The position numbers were made by a program, and so were the translations under genes. From positions 1-64,000 of the forward strand of contig JBEVXD010000009.1 in NCBI GenBank assembly GCA_040506275.1: a DNA stretch of 64,000 bases. The letters run 5' to 3'. The first letter of the stretch is position 1. Each line of letters opens with the position of its first letter. The stretch comes from Thiodiazotropha sp040506275. Its GTDB lineage: Bacteria > Pseudomonadota > Gammaproteobacteria > Chromatiales > Chromatiaceae. The notes under the pieces are model-generated. The model saw only the letters and a list, made by a program, of their open reading frames with translations. It did not search any database and had not been told where the DNA came from. Positions 45,141 to 54,402 of the stretch are shown piece after piece.

Positions 45141-47687
45141 TCAATTGGAGTCTTTACGACGCTGCTGTCCCATCCATATAAAGGCCAGTAGTATCAATGG
45201 AAATAATAGAAACCAGGCCCTTGCCGGTTGTTGCTGTGGTTTATAATACCCTTTGATTTGATGGGTGAAGCCAGCTTCAAGCCCCACTGATTCTGCCGGA
45301 CTCAAAAATCCAATATCTAGTATCTTCACAATGTCACCATCAATCTCGGTGACAAATCCCAAGGCTTCCAGAGGCCGCTTTACGCCTTGCTCAGGCAGAG
45401 CCAACACCACATCCCTGGTTGCAAGTTCACCACTCTCCTCTTCAATCTCAACCTGAAGGCGTAAAGTCTCCCCCGGAGATAGGTTTGCGAGGTAGTTTTC
45501 AACATTTTTTGCCGGTTGCCAAACAGCTTCTGGAAAAAATTGTTCCTGCCAGTAATCGGGACGAAACAGGGAAAAGACAACCACCAATAACAACAGACTC
45601 TCCCACCATCGATTTTTCACGATCAACCATCCCTGGGTTGCTGAAACAAACAGCAGCATCGCAGCCAGACCCTGCAGTGCAATTAAAACAAAACCCATAA
45701 CACCTTCCACACCGATCAGTAGTAACTCGGTATTGAAGATAAACATAAACGGTAGAATGGCCGTACGTATATCGTAAAAAAATGAGCGCAAACCTGTATG
45801 GATAGGATCACCACCTGAGATGCCTGCAGCTGCATAAGCGGCCAAACCGACGGGGGGCGTGTCATCTGCAAGAATCCCAAAATAGAAGACAAACATATGC
45901 ACCGCAACCAACGGAATATCCAACCCATGGGAAGCAGACAGCTGTACAATCACCGGCGCCATCAGAGTCGACACAACGATATAGTTTGCGGTAGTGGGTA
46001 GGCCCATACCGAGAATCATGCAGATCAATGCAGTAAGCAATAACATCAGCATCACCGACCCGAGTGAGAGCACCTCTACCAACTCACCCAACACCTGACC
46101 AATGCCTGTCAGACTGACTGTACCAACAACAATACCTGCAGTAGCCGTGGCAACACCGATACCTATCATATTTCTGGCGCTATTCTGCAGTCCGGTTATT
46201 AGTGAAAAAAATCCATCCCTAATCCCCTGGACCACGGCACCACCAGAGTAGAGTGCACGCAGAGCCTGCTGAGTAAGTTGTATCACCATCATCAGACAGA
46301 TTGCATAAAAAACCGCTGTTGCTGGAGAGAGACGCAATAACATCAAACACCAGACCAACACCAGAATGGGTAGTAGAAAATGTAACCCACCCAACACCGC
46401 CTGGCCTGGAGTAAAACCCTCAAACGAGTCCTCATCCTGATGGCGTAAACCAAAACGGACTTCTGTGTAGATCATCACCCCATATAACAACAGGATTAAT
46501 AGGCCGGTAATCCAAAAGCTGGCGTCACCAAACAAAGCATCGACCATCCCGACCAGCCAGTAGGCAAACATGAAAAAGAGTGCAGCACCTGAAAGCGTCA
46601 AACCCCAACGCAACAATCGGGATCCCATACCACCGGTCTGTACTCGATTCCCCGCGGGCATTCCCGCCTTGACTGCTTCCAAGTGGACAAGATAGAGCAA
46701 CGCAATGTAACTCAGCACTGCGGGCAAAAAGGCATGTTTGATTACTTCGAGATATGAGAGATTGAGGTATTCCACCATGAGAAAGGCTGCCGCTCCCATC
46801 ACAGGAGGCATTATCTGTCCATTGGTTGAAGCAGCCACTTCGATAGCCCCGGACTTTTCAGCAGAAAAGCCGATCCTTTTCATCAATGGAATTGTGAAGG
46901 TACCTGTGGTCACCACGTTGGCAATAGAGGAGCCAGAAACCATCCCAGTCAAACCTGATGCTAAAACCGCCGCCTTGGCCGGACCTCCTTTTCGATGTCC
47001 CACCAATGCATAGGCAACCCGAATAAAATAGTGTCCACCTCCAGCCTGTTCCAACAGGCTGCCGAAAAGTACAAAAAGAAAGACAAATCCTGCTGATACT
47101 CCGACAGCAACTCCAAACACCCCCTCGGTAGACAACCACTGGTGAGAGGCAACCCGCTCTAGGGAAGCACCTTTATGCGCCAACAGATCAGGAAGCCAGG
47201 GACCGCCAAATGTGTATCCGAGAAAACAGGCTCCAATCAGCATCAATGGCCAACCCAAGGCTCTTCGGGTAGCCTCCAGCAGCAGCAATACGCCCAACAC
47301 GGCTACCCCCACATCGATCGGCAAGGGGGCACCCGCCCGCTCAGCTAAAGCCTCATAAAAGAGGAACAGATAGGCAGCACAAAAGGCGGAAGTTAGTGCG
47401 AGTAACCAGTCTATTAAGGGGATTTTTTCACTGATCTGTCGTTTGAAGGGAAAAAACAGATAGGCTAGAAAAATTGCAAAGGCAAGATGTATTGAACGGG
47501 TTTCGGTATCATTGAAAACACCAATTCCGAAACTGAATGGTAAGGGAGAGGCAACCCAAAGCTGAAACAGCGCCCAACTCAAAGCTGTCCCCATCAGAAT
47601 TTTATTGGCCAATCCTGTGGGACGCCTCCCACCATATTCAACAGCCTCGACCATTTCCAACTGATTTGGGTTATTCTTCTGCACCAT
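45141..47687 (-). CDS. Fused TRAP transporter permease (DctQ-DctM, TAXI type)
   Basis: An 848-residue inner-membrane protein. The N-terminal four-helix DctQ-like part is fused to the 12-helix DctM part, which has SGLTGMVSGSSIANVVTTGT and GLPTTANYIVVSTLMAP, the typical substrate-channel segments. The C-terminal ~150 residues add a soluble beta domain between helices (AKNVENYLANLSPGETLRLQ is split at about 725-745). It works with a TAXI periplasmic binding protein, encoded at 48720 beyond a divergent DUF481 gene. TAXI systems move organic acids or amino acids by Na+ or H+ symport. The substrate is unknown. Confidence 0.88.
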   Translation of the reverse strand: MVQKNNPNQLEMVEAVEYGGRRPTGLANKILMGTALSWALFQLWVASPLPFSFGIGVFNDTETRSIHLAFAIFLAYLFFPFKRQISEKIPLIDWLLALTSAFCAAYLFLFYEALAERAGAPLPIDVGVAVLGVLLLLEATRRALGWPLMLIGACFLGYTFGGPWLPDLLAHKGASLERVASHQWLSTEGVFGVAVGVSAGFVFLFVLFGSLLEQAGGGHYFIRVAYALVGHRKGGPAKAAVLASGLTGMVSGSSIANVVTTGTFTIPLMKRIGFSAEKSGAIEVAASTNGQIMPPVMGAAAFLMVEYLNLSYLEVIKHAFLPAVLSYIALLYLVHLEAVKAGMPAGNRVQTGGMGSRLLRWGLTLSGAALFFMFAYWLVGMVDALFGDASFWITGLLILLLYGVMIYTEVRFGLRHQDEDSFEGFTPGQAVLGGLHFLLPILVLVWCLMLLRLSPATAVFYAICLMMVIQLTQQALRALYSGGAVVQGIRDGFFSLITGLQNSARNMIGIGVATATAGIVVGTVSLTGIGQVLGELVEVLSLGSVMLMLLLTALICMILGMGLPTTANYIVVSTLMAPVIVQLSASHGLDIPLVAVHMFVFYFGILADDTPPVGLAAYAAAGISGGDPIHTGLRSFFYDIRTAILPFMFIFNTELLLIGVEGVMGFVLIALQGLAAMLLFVSATQGWLIVKNRWWESLLLLVVVFSLFRPDYWQEQFFPEAVWQPAKNVENYLANLSPGETLRLQVEIEEESGELATRDVVLALPEQGVKRPLEALGFVTEIDGDIVKILDIGFLSPAESVGLEAGFTHQIKGYYKPQQQPARAWFLLFPLILLAFIWMGQQRRKDSN

Positions 47688-47716
47688 ATTTCAACAACTC
47701 ACAGCTCATTTAAAGT

Positions 47717-48457
47717 ATGCGAATCAAATCACTTGTATCTACTCTAACACTCTTAATCAGTTCAGTATTGAGTCACGCATCCATCGCTGATGAATCAACC
47801 ACCGATTCCTGGAAACATCAGCTGGAATTGGGTTTGAACGGTGCATCAGGAAACAGTGATACCATGAACGTTCATCTGGGATTCAGTACCGAATTCGCTG
47901 ATTCGGAAAAGGCCTGGAACTTCTCAACAGCGTATGACCGCGCAAAAAGTGATGGAGATGTATCGGCCAATCGCTTCTTTGCTGATCTGAAGAGAGAGTG
48001 GATCTGGTCTGATATTCCCTGGTTTTCTTATATGCAAGGTCGCTATGACTGGAACCAGTTCAAAGATTGGGATGATCGAATATCAGCCTCCAGCGGTATC
48101 GGCTATCAACACATCAAGAGTGATACCTGGGATATTGCCAGCCGAGCGGGTCTAGGTGGCTTCATCAGCCGGGGTGACGGTGAGGACATCTCCACTCCTG
48201 AACTGCTACTGGGCTTCGACCTTGGCTGGATCATCTCAGAATATGAGCGATTCGAGTTTAAAAATGCCTTCTATCCAGACCTGGATGAGACAGGTGAATA
48301 TCGAAATCTCACTGAAATAAACTGGGCCATGAAAATGTCAGAAGAACGTAATCTGGCAGTCAAGCTCGGACTGAAAAACGAGTACGACACCAGTGCGAGT
48401 GATGAGCAGGAGAAGAATGATTTCACCTATCACCTCTCTTTGATATGGCAGATATGA
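47717..48457 (+). CDS. DUF481 outer-membrane beta-barrel protein
   Basis: A 246-residue protein with a signal peptide (LVSTLTLLISSVLSHASIAD). The mature part is a series of alternating strands, for example HQLELGLNGASGNSDTMNVH and WDIASRAGLGGFISRGDGED, ending in HLSLIWQI, a C-terminal aromatic/Ile pattern of outer-membrane barrels. DUF481 proteins are homologous to the salt-stress protein family of E. coli YdiY type. It lies divergently between the two TRAP genes, and a hairpin follows at 48669. Confidence 0.78.
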   Translation: MRIKSLVSTLTLLISSVLSHASIADESTTDSWKHQLELGLNGASGNSDTMNVHLGFSTEFADSEKAWNFSTAYDRAKSDGDVSANRFFADLKREWIWSDIPWFSYMQGRYDWNQFKDWDDRISASSGIGYQHIKSDTWDIASRAGLGGFISRGDGEDISTPELLLGFDLGWIISEYERFEFKNAFYPDLDETGEYRNLTEINWAMKMSEERNLAVKLGLKNEYDTSASDEQEKNDFTYHLSLIWQI

Positions 48458-48668
48458 GACTTTAATCTGGTGCTCAACTGAATATCAATCGATGCTGAAG
48501 ATCAGAGAAGTCATCTCAACATTACACTCGTATTATACACCCTACCGCGTTCTCGATAGCGTTTTTAGCGCATCCCAAAATTGAATGGTAGGGTAATAAA
48601 ATTATTAGGACCGAAGATCAGACAGGCCATATGATCCGTATCTGGACTTTTTAATCCTCTAGACCAAC

Positions 48669-48691
48669 CCACCAGCTTATTTAGCTGGTGG
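48669..48691. terminator. Stem-loop between DUF481 and TAXI genes
   Basis: CCACCAGCT and AGCTGGTGG form a perfect 9-bp stem around TATTT. It stands 29 bp from the TAXI stop and about 210 bp from the DUF481 stop, between converging genes, so it may end both. The T-runs are poor. Confidence 0.6.
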
Positions 48692-48719
48692 TGTTTGATT
48701 CTAAAATATAGATCTTAGT

Positions 48720-49670
48720 CTACAACAATCCCTTTTCCTTGTAATAACGCAAGGCGCCATCATGAAAAGGTGCACTATTTCCCTGTAACATCTCCTCAGC
48801 TTGAAGATGTTCAAATGCTGGATGAAGTTTTTGAAATTTATCCAGATTCTCAAACACGGTCTTTACTAATTGATAGACCACTTCATCATCCACGTGCTCT
48901 GAAGATACCAGGGTTGCCTTCACACCAAAGGTCGGGGAATCAGAATCGCTGCCTTTATACATGCCTCCAGGTATGGAGGCTGGCGCATAGTAAGGCGTCG
49001 ATTCAATGAGCTTTTCAACCAGGTCACTCTTGACTGAAACCAGAGTGGTATCACAGGCAGTCGCCGCTTCCTTGATTGAGGCATTCGGATGGCCCACCAC
49101 GTAAACCATGGCATCGATCTTATTGTCACATAATGCCCTGGCCTGCTCAGTCGCCTTCAACTCAGAAGCGAGTTTAAAGTCCTGCTTACTCCAACCATGC
49201 TTCTCCATTAAGACTTCCATGGTGCCCCGCTGACCAGATCCAGGATTACCGATATTGACCCGCTTTCCTTTAAGATCTGTAAACGCTGTAATGCCGCTCT
49301 CTTTTCGAGCCATTACTGTAAAGGGTTCACTATGGATGGAAAAAACCGCCCGCAGACTTTTATTTGCTCCCTGCTGAGTAAACTTTGAACTGCCATTATA
49401 AGCATGGTATTGCCAATCAGATTGAGCAACACCAAAATCAAGCTCCTTCGCTGCGATCGTATTGAGATTAAAGATAGACCCCCCGGTAGATTCCACTGAA
49501 CAGCGTATACCATGCGCTTTACGGCCTTTATTTATCAGTCGACAGATAGCCCCGCCAGTGGGGTAGTAGACCCCGGTAAGACCGCCTGTTCCAATGCTGA
49601 TAAATTGTTGCTCGGCACCAACGCAGATCATTGGCAATAACAGCAATCCAAGTAAAAGAATTTTGTTCAT
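48720..49670 (-). CDS. TAXI-family TRAP periplasmic substrate-binding protein
   Basis: A 316-residue protein with a signal peptide (ILLLGLLLLPMICVGAEQQ). Features of the TAXI family are FISIGTGGLTGVYYPTGGAI, LNTIAAKELDFGVAQSDWQY and LKGKRVNIGNPGSGQRGTME. The protein captures substrate in the periplasm and hands it to the fused TRAP permease at 45141. In many genomes the two genes are adjacent; here the DUF481 gene is inserted divergently between them. Substrate (glutamate-like or other small anion) cannot be read by eye. Confidence 0.88.
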   Translation of the reverse strand: MNKILLLGLLLLPMICVGAEQQFISIGTGGLTGVYYPTGGAICRLINKGRKAHGIRCSVESTGGSIFNLNTIAAKELDFGVAQSDWQYHAYNGSSKFTQQGANKSLRAVFSIHSEPFTVMARKESGITAFTDLKGKRVNIGNPGSGQRGTMEVLMEKHGWSKQDFKLASELKATEQARALCDNKIDAMVYVVGHPNASIKEAATACDTTLVSVKSDLVEKLIESTPYYAPASIPGGMYKGSDSDSPTFGVKATLVSSEHVDDEVVYQLVKTVFENLDKFQKLHPAFEHLQAEEMLQGNSAPFHDGALRYYKEKGLL

Positions 49671-49886
49671 GATTCCTCCAATTAATTCATATTAGTATTT
49701 TCAGTGCTATTCCATTAGTTCTCACTCCGGTTGGATTGAGGGATTTACTAACCCCCAACTCCCTGAAGAAAAGGGCAGTTTATAAGATTTTAAGCTTCTC
49801 AAAGCCCCTTCAAAATGAGTCAATTCAGAACTACTGGTTATTTTATAACTCAAACACTTTCCATATCCCCTTTAGGCACGAAAAGT

Positions 49887-52382
49887 TCAAACAAACAAAG
49901 GCGTCACATTCTTTCCGAGCCTTCTGTTTAGGAAAGTCTCCATCTCTGCAGCCGGGACAGGCTTGGAGTAATAGTATCCTTGGAAAACCTCACATCCGTT
50001 TTCTAATAAAAATGCTATTTGATCTATGCTCTCCACACCCTCTGCAAGAATTTCATGATCAAGGCTTTTCGCTAAAGCGATAACTGCCTTTGAAATGGCT
50101 TTGTCCTCAGTGTCATGAGGCAAGTCTTTGATAAATGAACGATCTATTTTGAGTTTAGTAATTGGAAGTTTCTTTAGATACGAGAGGGAAGAGTAGCCTG
50201 TCCCAAAGTCGTCCAATGCCAATTTGATACCGATATCGTCGATTTTGTTCAGTATTTTAATGGCTTCTTCCGGGTTCTCCATAATATGACCTTCGGTGAT
50301 TTCCATTTCCAGCCATTCCGGACTACATCCGGTTTCCACCAGACTTCCTACGACAAAGGCCACCAGATCTTTTCTTTGAAGCTGCTTCATACTCAGATTA
50401 AGAGACAGCGTACCGGGTTGCAGGCCTTTACGATTCCATTCCGTGAACTGTGCTATAGCCATTCTCATCACCAGCCGGTCTATTTCAACGATCAACCCTG
50501 TCGATTCAGCAATGGGGATAAATTTTGATGGGAAAACCAAACCCAAAGAGGGACTATGCCAACGCACCAGCGCCTCCATGCCCACAACCATGTTAGTCGC
50601 ACCATTAATCTGTGGTTGATAATAGACCTCAAATTCATCATTTTCTATTGCTGTACGCAGTCTGCCCTCCATGTGCACCCTTTCGAAAGCCTGGGCAGTC
50701 ATCTCGGCGCTGTAATATTGAAAATTATTCCGCCCTTCGCTTTTGGCTTTATACATGGCGGCATCAGCATTCTTCAGAAGATCTTTGGTTGTCTTTCCAT
50801 TATCGGGATAGATACTGATACCGATACTACTGGTGACATAGAATTCGTGGTTATCCATAATAAGCGGTTCTTCCAGCATTTGCTGTATCTTTTCAGCAAG
50901 CCGGGAGGCATCCTGTACCTGCTTCAGCCCTTCCATCATGACGATGAATTCATCACCACCCAGCCGGGCAACAGCATCCTCTGCGCGAACTGACTGTTTA
51001 AGGCGCAGTGTCACAGCCTTCAGCAACTCGTCGCCCGATCTGTGTCCTAATGAGTCGTTGATCTCCTTGAAATGGTCGAGGTCGATGAATAGCAGGGCCA
51101 GCTTGGAGTGGGCACGAGTCGCCTTGACAAGCCCCTGTTCAAGACGGTCTGTGAGCAACGCGCGATTGGCGAGGCCTGTCAATGTGTCATGAGTTGCCTG
51201 AAACTGCAACGTATCTCTTTGCTGCTGCAGTTCTTCTTGCTGCATTATGAGCTTAGTGATATCCGTGTTGAATCCAACAAAGCGAATGGCAGTCCCCATC
51301 TCGTCAAAGAGCGCCTTTCCCCGTCCTGTTATCCAGCGCCAATCACCCCCTTTTGTGCGCATACGAAATGTGCTTTCGTATCTCCCTTTCCCCTGGGTAT
51401 CCAGGTACTCCCTGACTCGGCGATGCGCCTGCTCGACATCTTCCGGATGCAGTAGTCCAGACCAGCACTCTATGGTGTCGGACAGCTCGCCGACCTCATA
51501 GCCAAGCATTGTCTCAAAACGGGGTGAGTGGTATACCTTGTCAGTCTTGAGATCCCAGTCCCAAAGGCCATCATTGGCACCATCAATAGCCAACCTGAAT
51601 CGCTCTTTTTCTACTTCCAGTTCATGCTGCTTGGTTATCAGTTCCCATCTTGACCCCCTAATCTTATCGATCATTCTATTCACGGTTATTGACAGTGCGG
51701 TGATCTCTTGGGGGCCAGCACAGGGAACGTTTTTGTACGGTATACCCTCTTTATCACTATGACTGATAACCTTGGCGATTGCAGCGATCGGCTTAAGCAA
51801 GCGGAGTCGAATGGATACAAATAACGAAATGATCAACAGTAGGGAAATGGCAACCGTACCGACCAGATTGCCGATCACGATTTCACGTAACTCCCGCCGC
51901 AGTTCACGATCGGAAACGTATATAGCTATTGTACCCAGCTCTTTACCCTCCGGGCCGATGATGGATTGCCCGACTGAATAGTAAGACTCTTCGAGCTTAC
52001 GCTTGTGTTCTGTACTGTCTGGAACGAAGTCGGTGGGTCGCCACTGGGAGTCTCGTATTTTACCGCTTGTATAGGCCTTCTCTCCCAAGATGGCACCCAT
52101 ATTGTAATCTTCAACGATAATAGCCAACCTGTTGCGCCGTTCGAGTTCATTGGCAACAAGTTTATCGTACTCGTTTACAGCATAGGATGAGAGGTAAGTG
52201 GTGATATTCTTGTTCAAGGAGATGATGCTGCGCTCAACACTGTCCCTCATCTCGTTCTCTACTCTCTGTTTGGTGGACAGGTAAGAATATGTTGATTGAA
52301 GTACCGATATTACCGCCACTGTGGAAATAATGATTATCCCCAGCGTTACATAGATTGGATGCTTGTCGATCAGCTTTTTCAT
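49887..52382 (-). CDS. Membrane sensor PAS-GGDEF-EAL protein
   Basis: An 831-residue protein with two membrane helices (about 13-30 and 172-190) around a periplasmic domain, a HAMP-like linker, a PAS domain (about 265-385), GGDEF (about 395-555) and EAL (about 575-820). The GGDEF loop is RLGGDEFIVM and the EAL motif is MEALVRW, so both are intact. The protein may make and cleave c-di-GMP depending on signal. The periplasmic binding protein gene lies 10 bp upstream, so it is the likely ligand-sensing partner, as in LuxP-LuxQ systems. Confidence 0.9.
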   Translation of the reverse strand: MKKLIDKHPIYVTLGIIIISTVAVISVLQSTYSYLSTKQRVENEMRDSVERSIISLNKNITTYLSSYAVNEYDKLVANELERRNRLAIIVEDYNMGAILGEKAYTSGKIRDSQWRPTDFVPDSTEHKRKLEESYYSVGQSIIGPEGKELGTIAIYVSDRELRRELREIVIGNLVGTVAISLLLIISLFVSIRLRLLKPIAAIAKVISHSDKEGIPYKNVPCAGPQEITALSITVNRMIDKIRGSRWELITKQHELEVEKERFRLAIDGANDGLWDWDLKTDKVYHSPRFETMLGYEVGELSDTIECWSGLLHPEDVEQAHRRVREYLDTQGKGRYESTFRMRTKGGDWRWITGRGKALFDEMGTAIRFVGFNTDITKLIMQQEELQQQRDTLQFQATHDTLTGLANRALLTDRLEQGLVKATRAHSKLALLFIDLDHFKEINDSLGHRSGDELLKAVTLRLKQSVRAEDAVARLGGDEFIVMMEGLKQVQDASRLAEKIQQMLEEPLIMDNHEFYVTSSIGISIYPDNGKTTKDLLKNADAAMYKAKSEGRNNFQYYSAEMTAQAFERVHMEGRLRTAIENDEFEVYYQPQINGATNMVVGMEALVRWHSPSLGLVFPSKFIPIAESTGLIVEIDRLVMRMAIAQFTEWNRKGLQPGTLSLNLSMKQLQRKDLVAFVVGSLVETGCSPEWLEMEITEGHIMENPEEAIKILNKIDDIGIKLALDDFGTGYSSLSYLKKLPITKLKIDRSFIKDLPHDTEDKAISKAVIALAKSLDHEILAEGVESIDQIAFLLENGCEVFQGYYYSKPVPAAEMETFLNRRLGKNVTPLFV

Positions 52383-52392
52383 TTAACCTATG

Positions 52393-53415
52393 TCACTGAT
52401 TTTCAATTCCCAGCACATTTCGTCTGATGAGGGACAGTTGCTCATTGATATTTTCTTGTGATACAGCCAAAACAGGCAGCTGTCGTTCCTTTTCAACCAT
52501 CTGGCCATTCAGGTGTCGGTGCAGGGACATGACCGCCTCCTCCCCCATCAGGTAAGGCTGTTGCATAGCGGCGCCAACGAGAACACCCTGAGGAATCAGA
52601 TCAAGGAAAATGGGTTCCGCATCATATGAGATCAATAGGATTTCTCCTGTTTTTCCTGTATCGGCAATTGCATCCAACGCCCCCTGGTATCTATCAGATC
52701 CCTGCAACCAGATCGCCCGCAAGTCCGGGGTTTTCTCAATCAGCTCTTCACTGTAATCGTAAGTTTCCTGGTAGGAGAAAGTGACTTGTTGCTTAATATC
52801 TGAGCCCTTGATGCCTGCCTCATCCATGGCCTGCATGAATCCTGCTGTCCTGGCCCTGCCGTTTTCTCTCATTTGCGGAATGGCAATTATCCCAATGCGG
52901 CCATTCTGCCACCCTGCATCGGTTAATGATTTAGCTAATATCCGGCCTAAACGATATGCACCATCACGATTATTTGATGAGATATATGAGACATAATCGC
53001 CGCCATCAGTACCGATATCAGAGATTACAACAGGAACGCGTGCGCTCTGGGCGAATTTCAAAATAGTGGTGCAGGCAGAAGAATTGGTGGGTGAGACAAT
53101 GATCCCCGACACATTCTCTTTCAATACCTTCAGGGTGAATTCCAACTCCCGCTTGGCACTATTCTTTGCACTGTAAACCTCAATTTCATAACCTAGCGAC
53201 GTGGCACGACTCTTTATTCCACGCCACATGATATCCCAGAAAGGGATCCTGAGGTCGGAAACAAGATAGACAAGTTTTTTACTGGTGTTGTGGGATGTGC
53301 TCCTAACATCTGCCGCCTCTGAGTTATTTACGCTGAAAAAACAACCCTGAACGGTCAGAATAAGAACAAAAAACAGCCTCGAGAGTGATTGGCACAGTAT
53401 CGTACTGTTATTCAT
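52393..53415 (-). CDS. Periplasmic sugar-binding-like protein paired with a GGDEF-EAL sensor
   Basis: About 340 residues from ATG 53415, which gives a signal peptide (SRLFFVLILTVQGCFFS). A longer open frame reaches 53520. The fold is type I periplasmic binding protein: KLVYLVSDLRIPFWDIMWRG, then VSGIIVSPTNSSACTTIL, IGIIAIPQMRENGRARTAGF and IWLQGSDRYQGALDAI. Relatives include RbsB, LuxP and TorT. The gene lies 10 bp upstream of the membrane GGDEF-EAL gene and no transport permease is adjacent, so it is likely a signalling rather than transport receptor. The ligand is unknown. Confidence 0.85.
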   Translation of the reverse strand: MNNSTILCQSLSRLFFVLILTVQGCFFSVNNSEAADVRSTSHNTSKKLVYLVSDLRIPFWDIMWRGIKSRATSLGYEIEVYSAKNSAKRELEFTLKVLKENVSGIIVSPTNSSACTTILKFAQSARVPVVISDIGTDGGDYVSYISSNNRDGAYRLGRILAKSLTDAGWQNGRIGIIAIPQMRENGRARTAGFMQAMDEAGIKGSDIKQQVTFSYQETYDYSEELIEKTPDLRAIWLQGSDRYQGALDAIADTGKTGEILLISYDAEPIFLDLIPQGVLVGAAMQQPYLMGEEAVMSLHRHLNGQMVEKERQLPVLAVSQENINEQLSLIRRNVLGIENQ

Positions 53416-53622
53416 TTCTTCAAATCCCATCAACAATTTTTTAATGAATGAGTGCTTATTTGCATTTGATAAAAACACGACGAAATCCTGATCTGCATCA
53501 TTCCAGAACATCTTCAGCATTTAGTGTTTACTGAAAACCTGCGTTCATAACTCCATTGTAGTGGTAAAAACCGGTCTAAACTTCACTTGAAATAGTGAAT
53601 CCAGGTCTTTGTGCAGAGCCAT

Positions 53623-54402
53623 CTATTTCAAAAAGCTGATTACTGCCTGTGCAAACTGATCAGGCTGTTCAGCATATAACCAATGCCCGGCTCCATGTAT
53701 CATTCTTCGCCGATTGTGAGGAAAGCAACGCTGTATTACCTTCAGCGCATCATTGTTTAAATAATCCGACTTTTCACCATGAATAAATAATACATCACCG
53801 GGATAGACACTTTGCCCTATCTCGGGAAAACCTGAGAGCGAGGGCAAGGCACTCTGCAAAATATTCAGATTGAATCGCCATACCCAACCTTGCTCCTGCT
53901 TTACAAGGTTTTGTAGAAGATATTGACGTACCCCTTGATCTGGTACTGAATTAGAGAGGTAGCTGTCTGCCTCCTCGCGATTTTGAAGTTGCTCCAAAGG
54001 CATCTCACCTAAACCCTTAAAGATAGATGCAAAACGATTGCCATAGGCAACTGGAGCAATATCAGCAACGATCAACTTATCGATCCGCTCTGGATGGGAG
54101 AGGGCCGCACACATGGCAACTTTACCCCCCATACTGTGGCCAAGCAGGGATAGACTTGGCAGTTCAAGACTATCGATCATCTGCATTAGATCCTCAACCA
54201 TCACCGGATAGTTCATCTCATCTCGATGTGGCGTCCGGCCGTGATTACGCAGATCAGGCACAATGATTCGGTAATCTTGCTGAAGCCTTCGAACTATGCC
54301 CATCCAATTACTTGATGAGCCGAACAGGCCATGTAGTAGACACAGGACTGGTCTGTTGTTATCGCCCAAATCTCTGTAATAGAGCAGCGGATCTTTACTC
54401 AT
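53623..54402 (-). CDS. Alpha/beta hydrolase (esterase YbfF-like)
   Basis: A 259-residue hydrolase. LLHGLFGSSSNWMG provides the oxyanion loop, LLGHSMGGKVAMCAA carries the nucleophile Ser in GHSMGG, and GAGHWLYAEQPDQFA carries the catalytic His. No signal peptide is present, so it acts in the cytosol. The length and motifs match the YbfF family, which cleaves acyl thioesters such as malonyl-CoA or palmitoyl-CoA. Its start overlaps the methyltransferase stop by four bases, so the two proteins are produced together. Confidence 0.85.
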   Translation of the reverse strand: MSKDPLLYYRDLGDNNRPVLCLLHGLFGSSSNWMGIVRRLQQDYRIIVPDLRNHGRTPHRDEMNYPVMVEDLMQMIDSLELPSLSLLGHSMGGKVAMCAALSHPERIDKLIVADIAPVAYGNRFASIFKGLGEMPLEQLQNREEADSYLSNSVPDQGVRQYLLQNLVKQEQGWVWRFNLNILQSALPSLSGFPEIGQSVYPGDVLFIHGEKSDYLNNDALKVIQRCFPHNRRRMIHGAGHWLYAEQPDQFAQAVISFLK

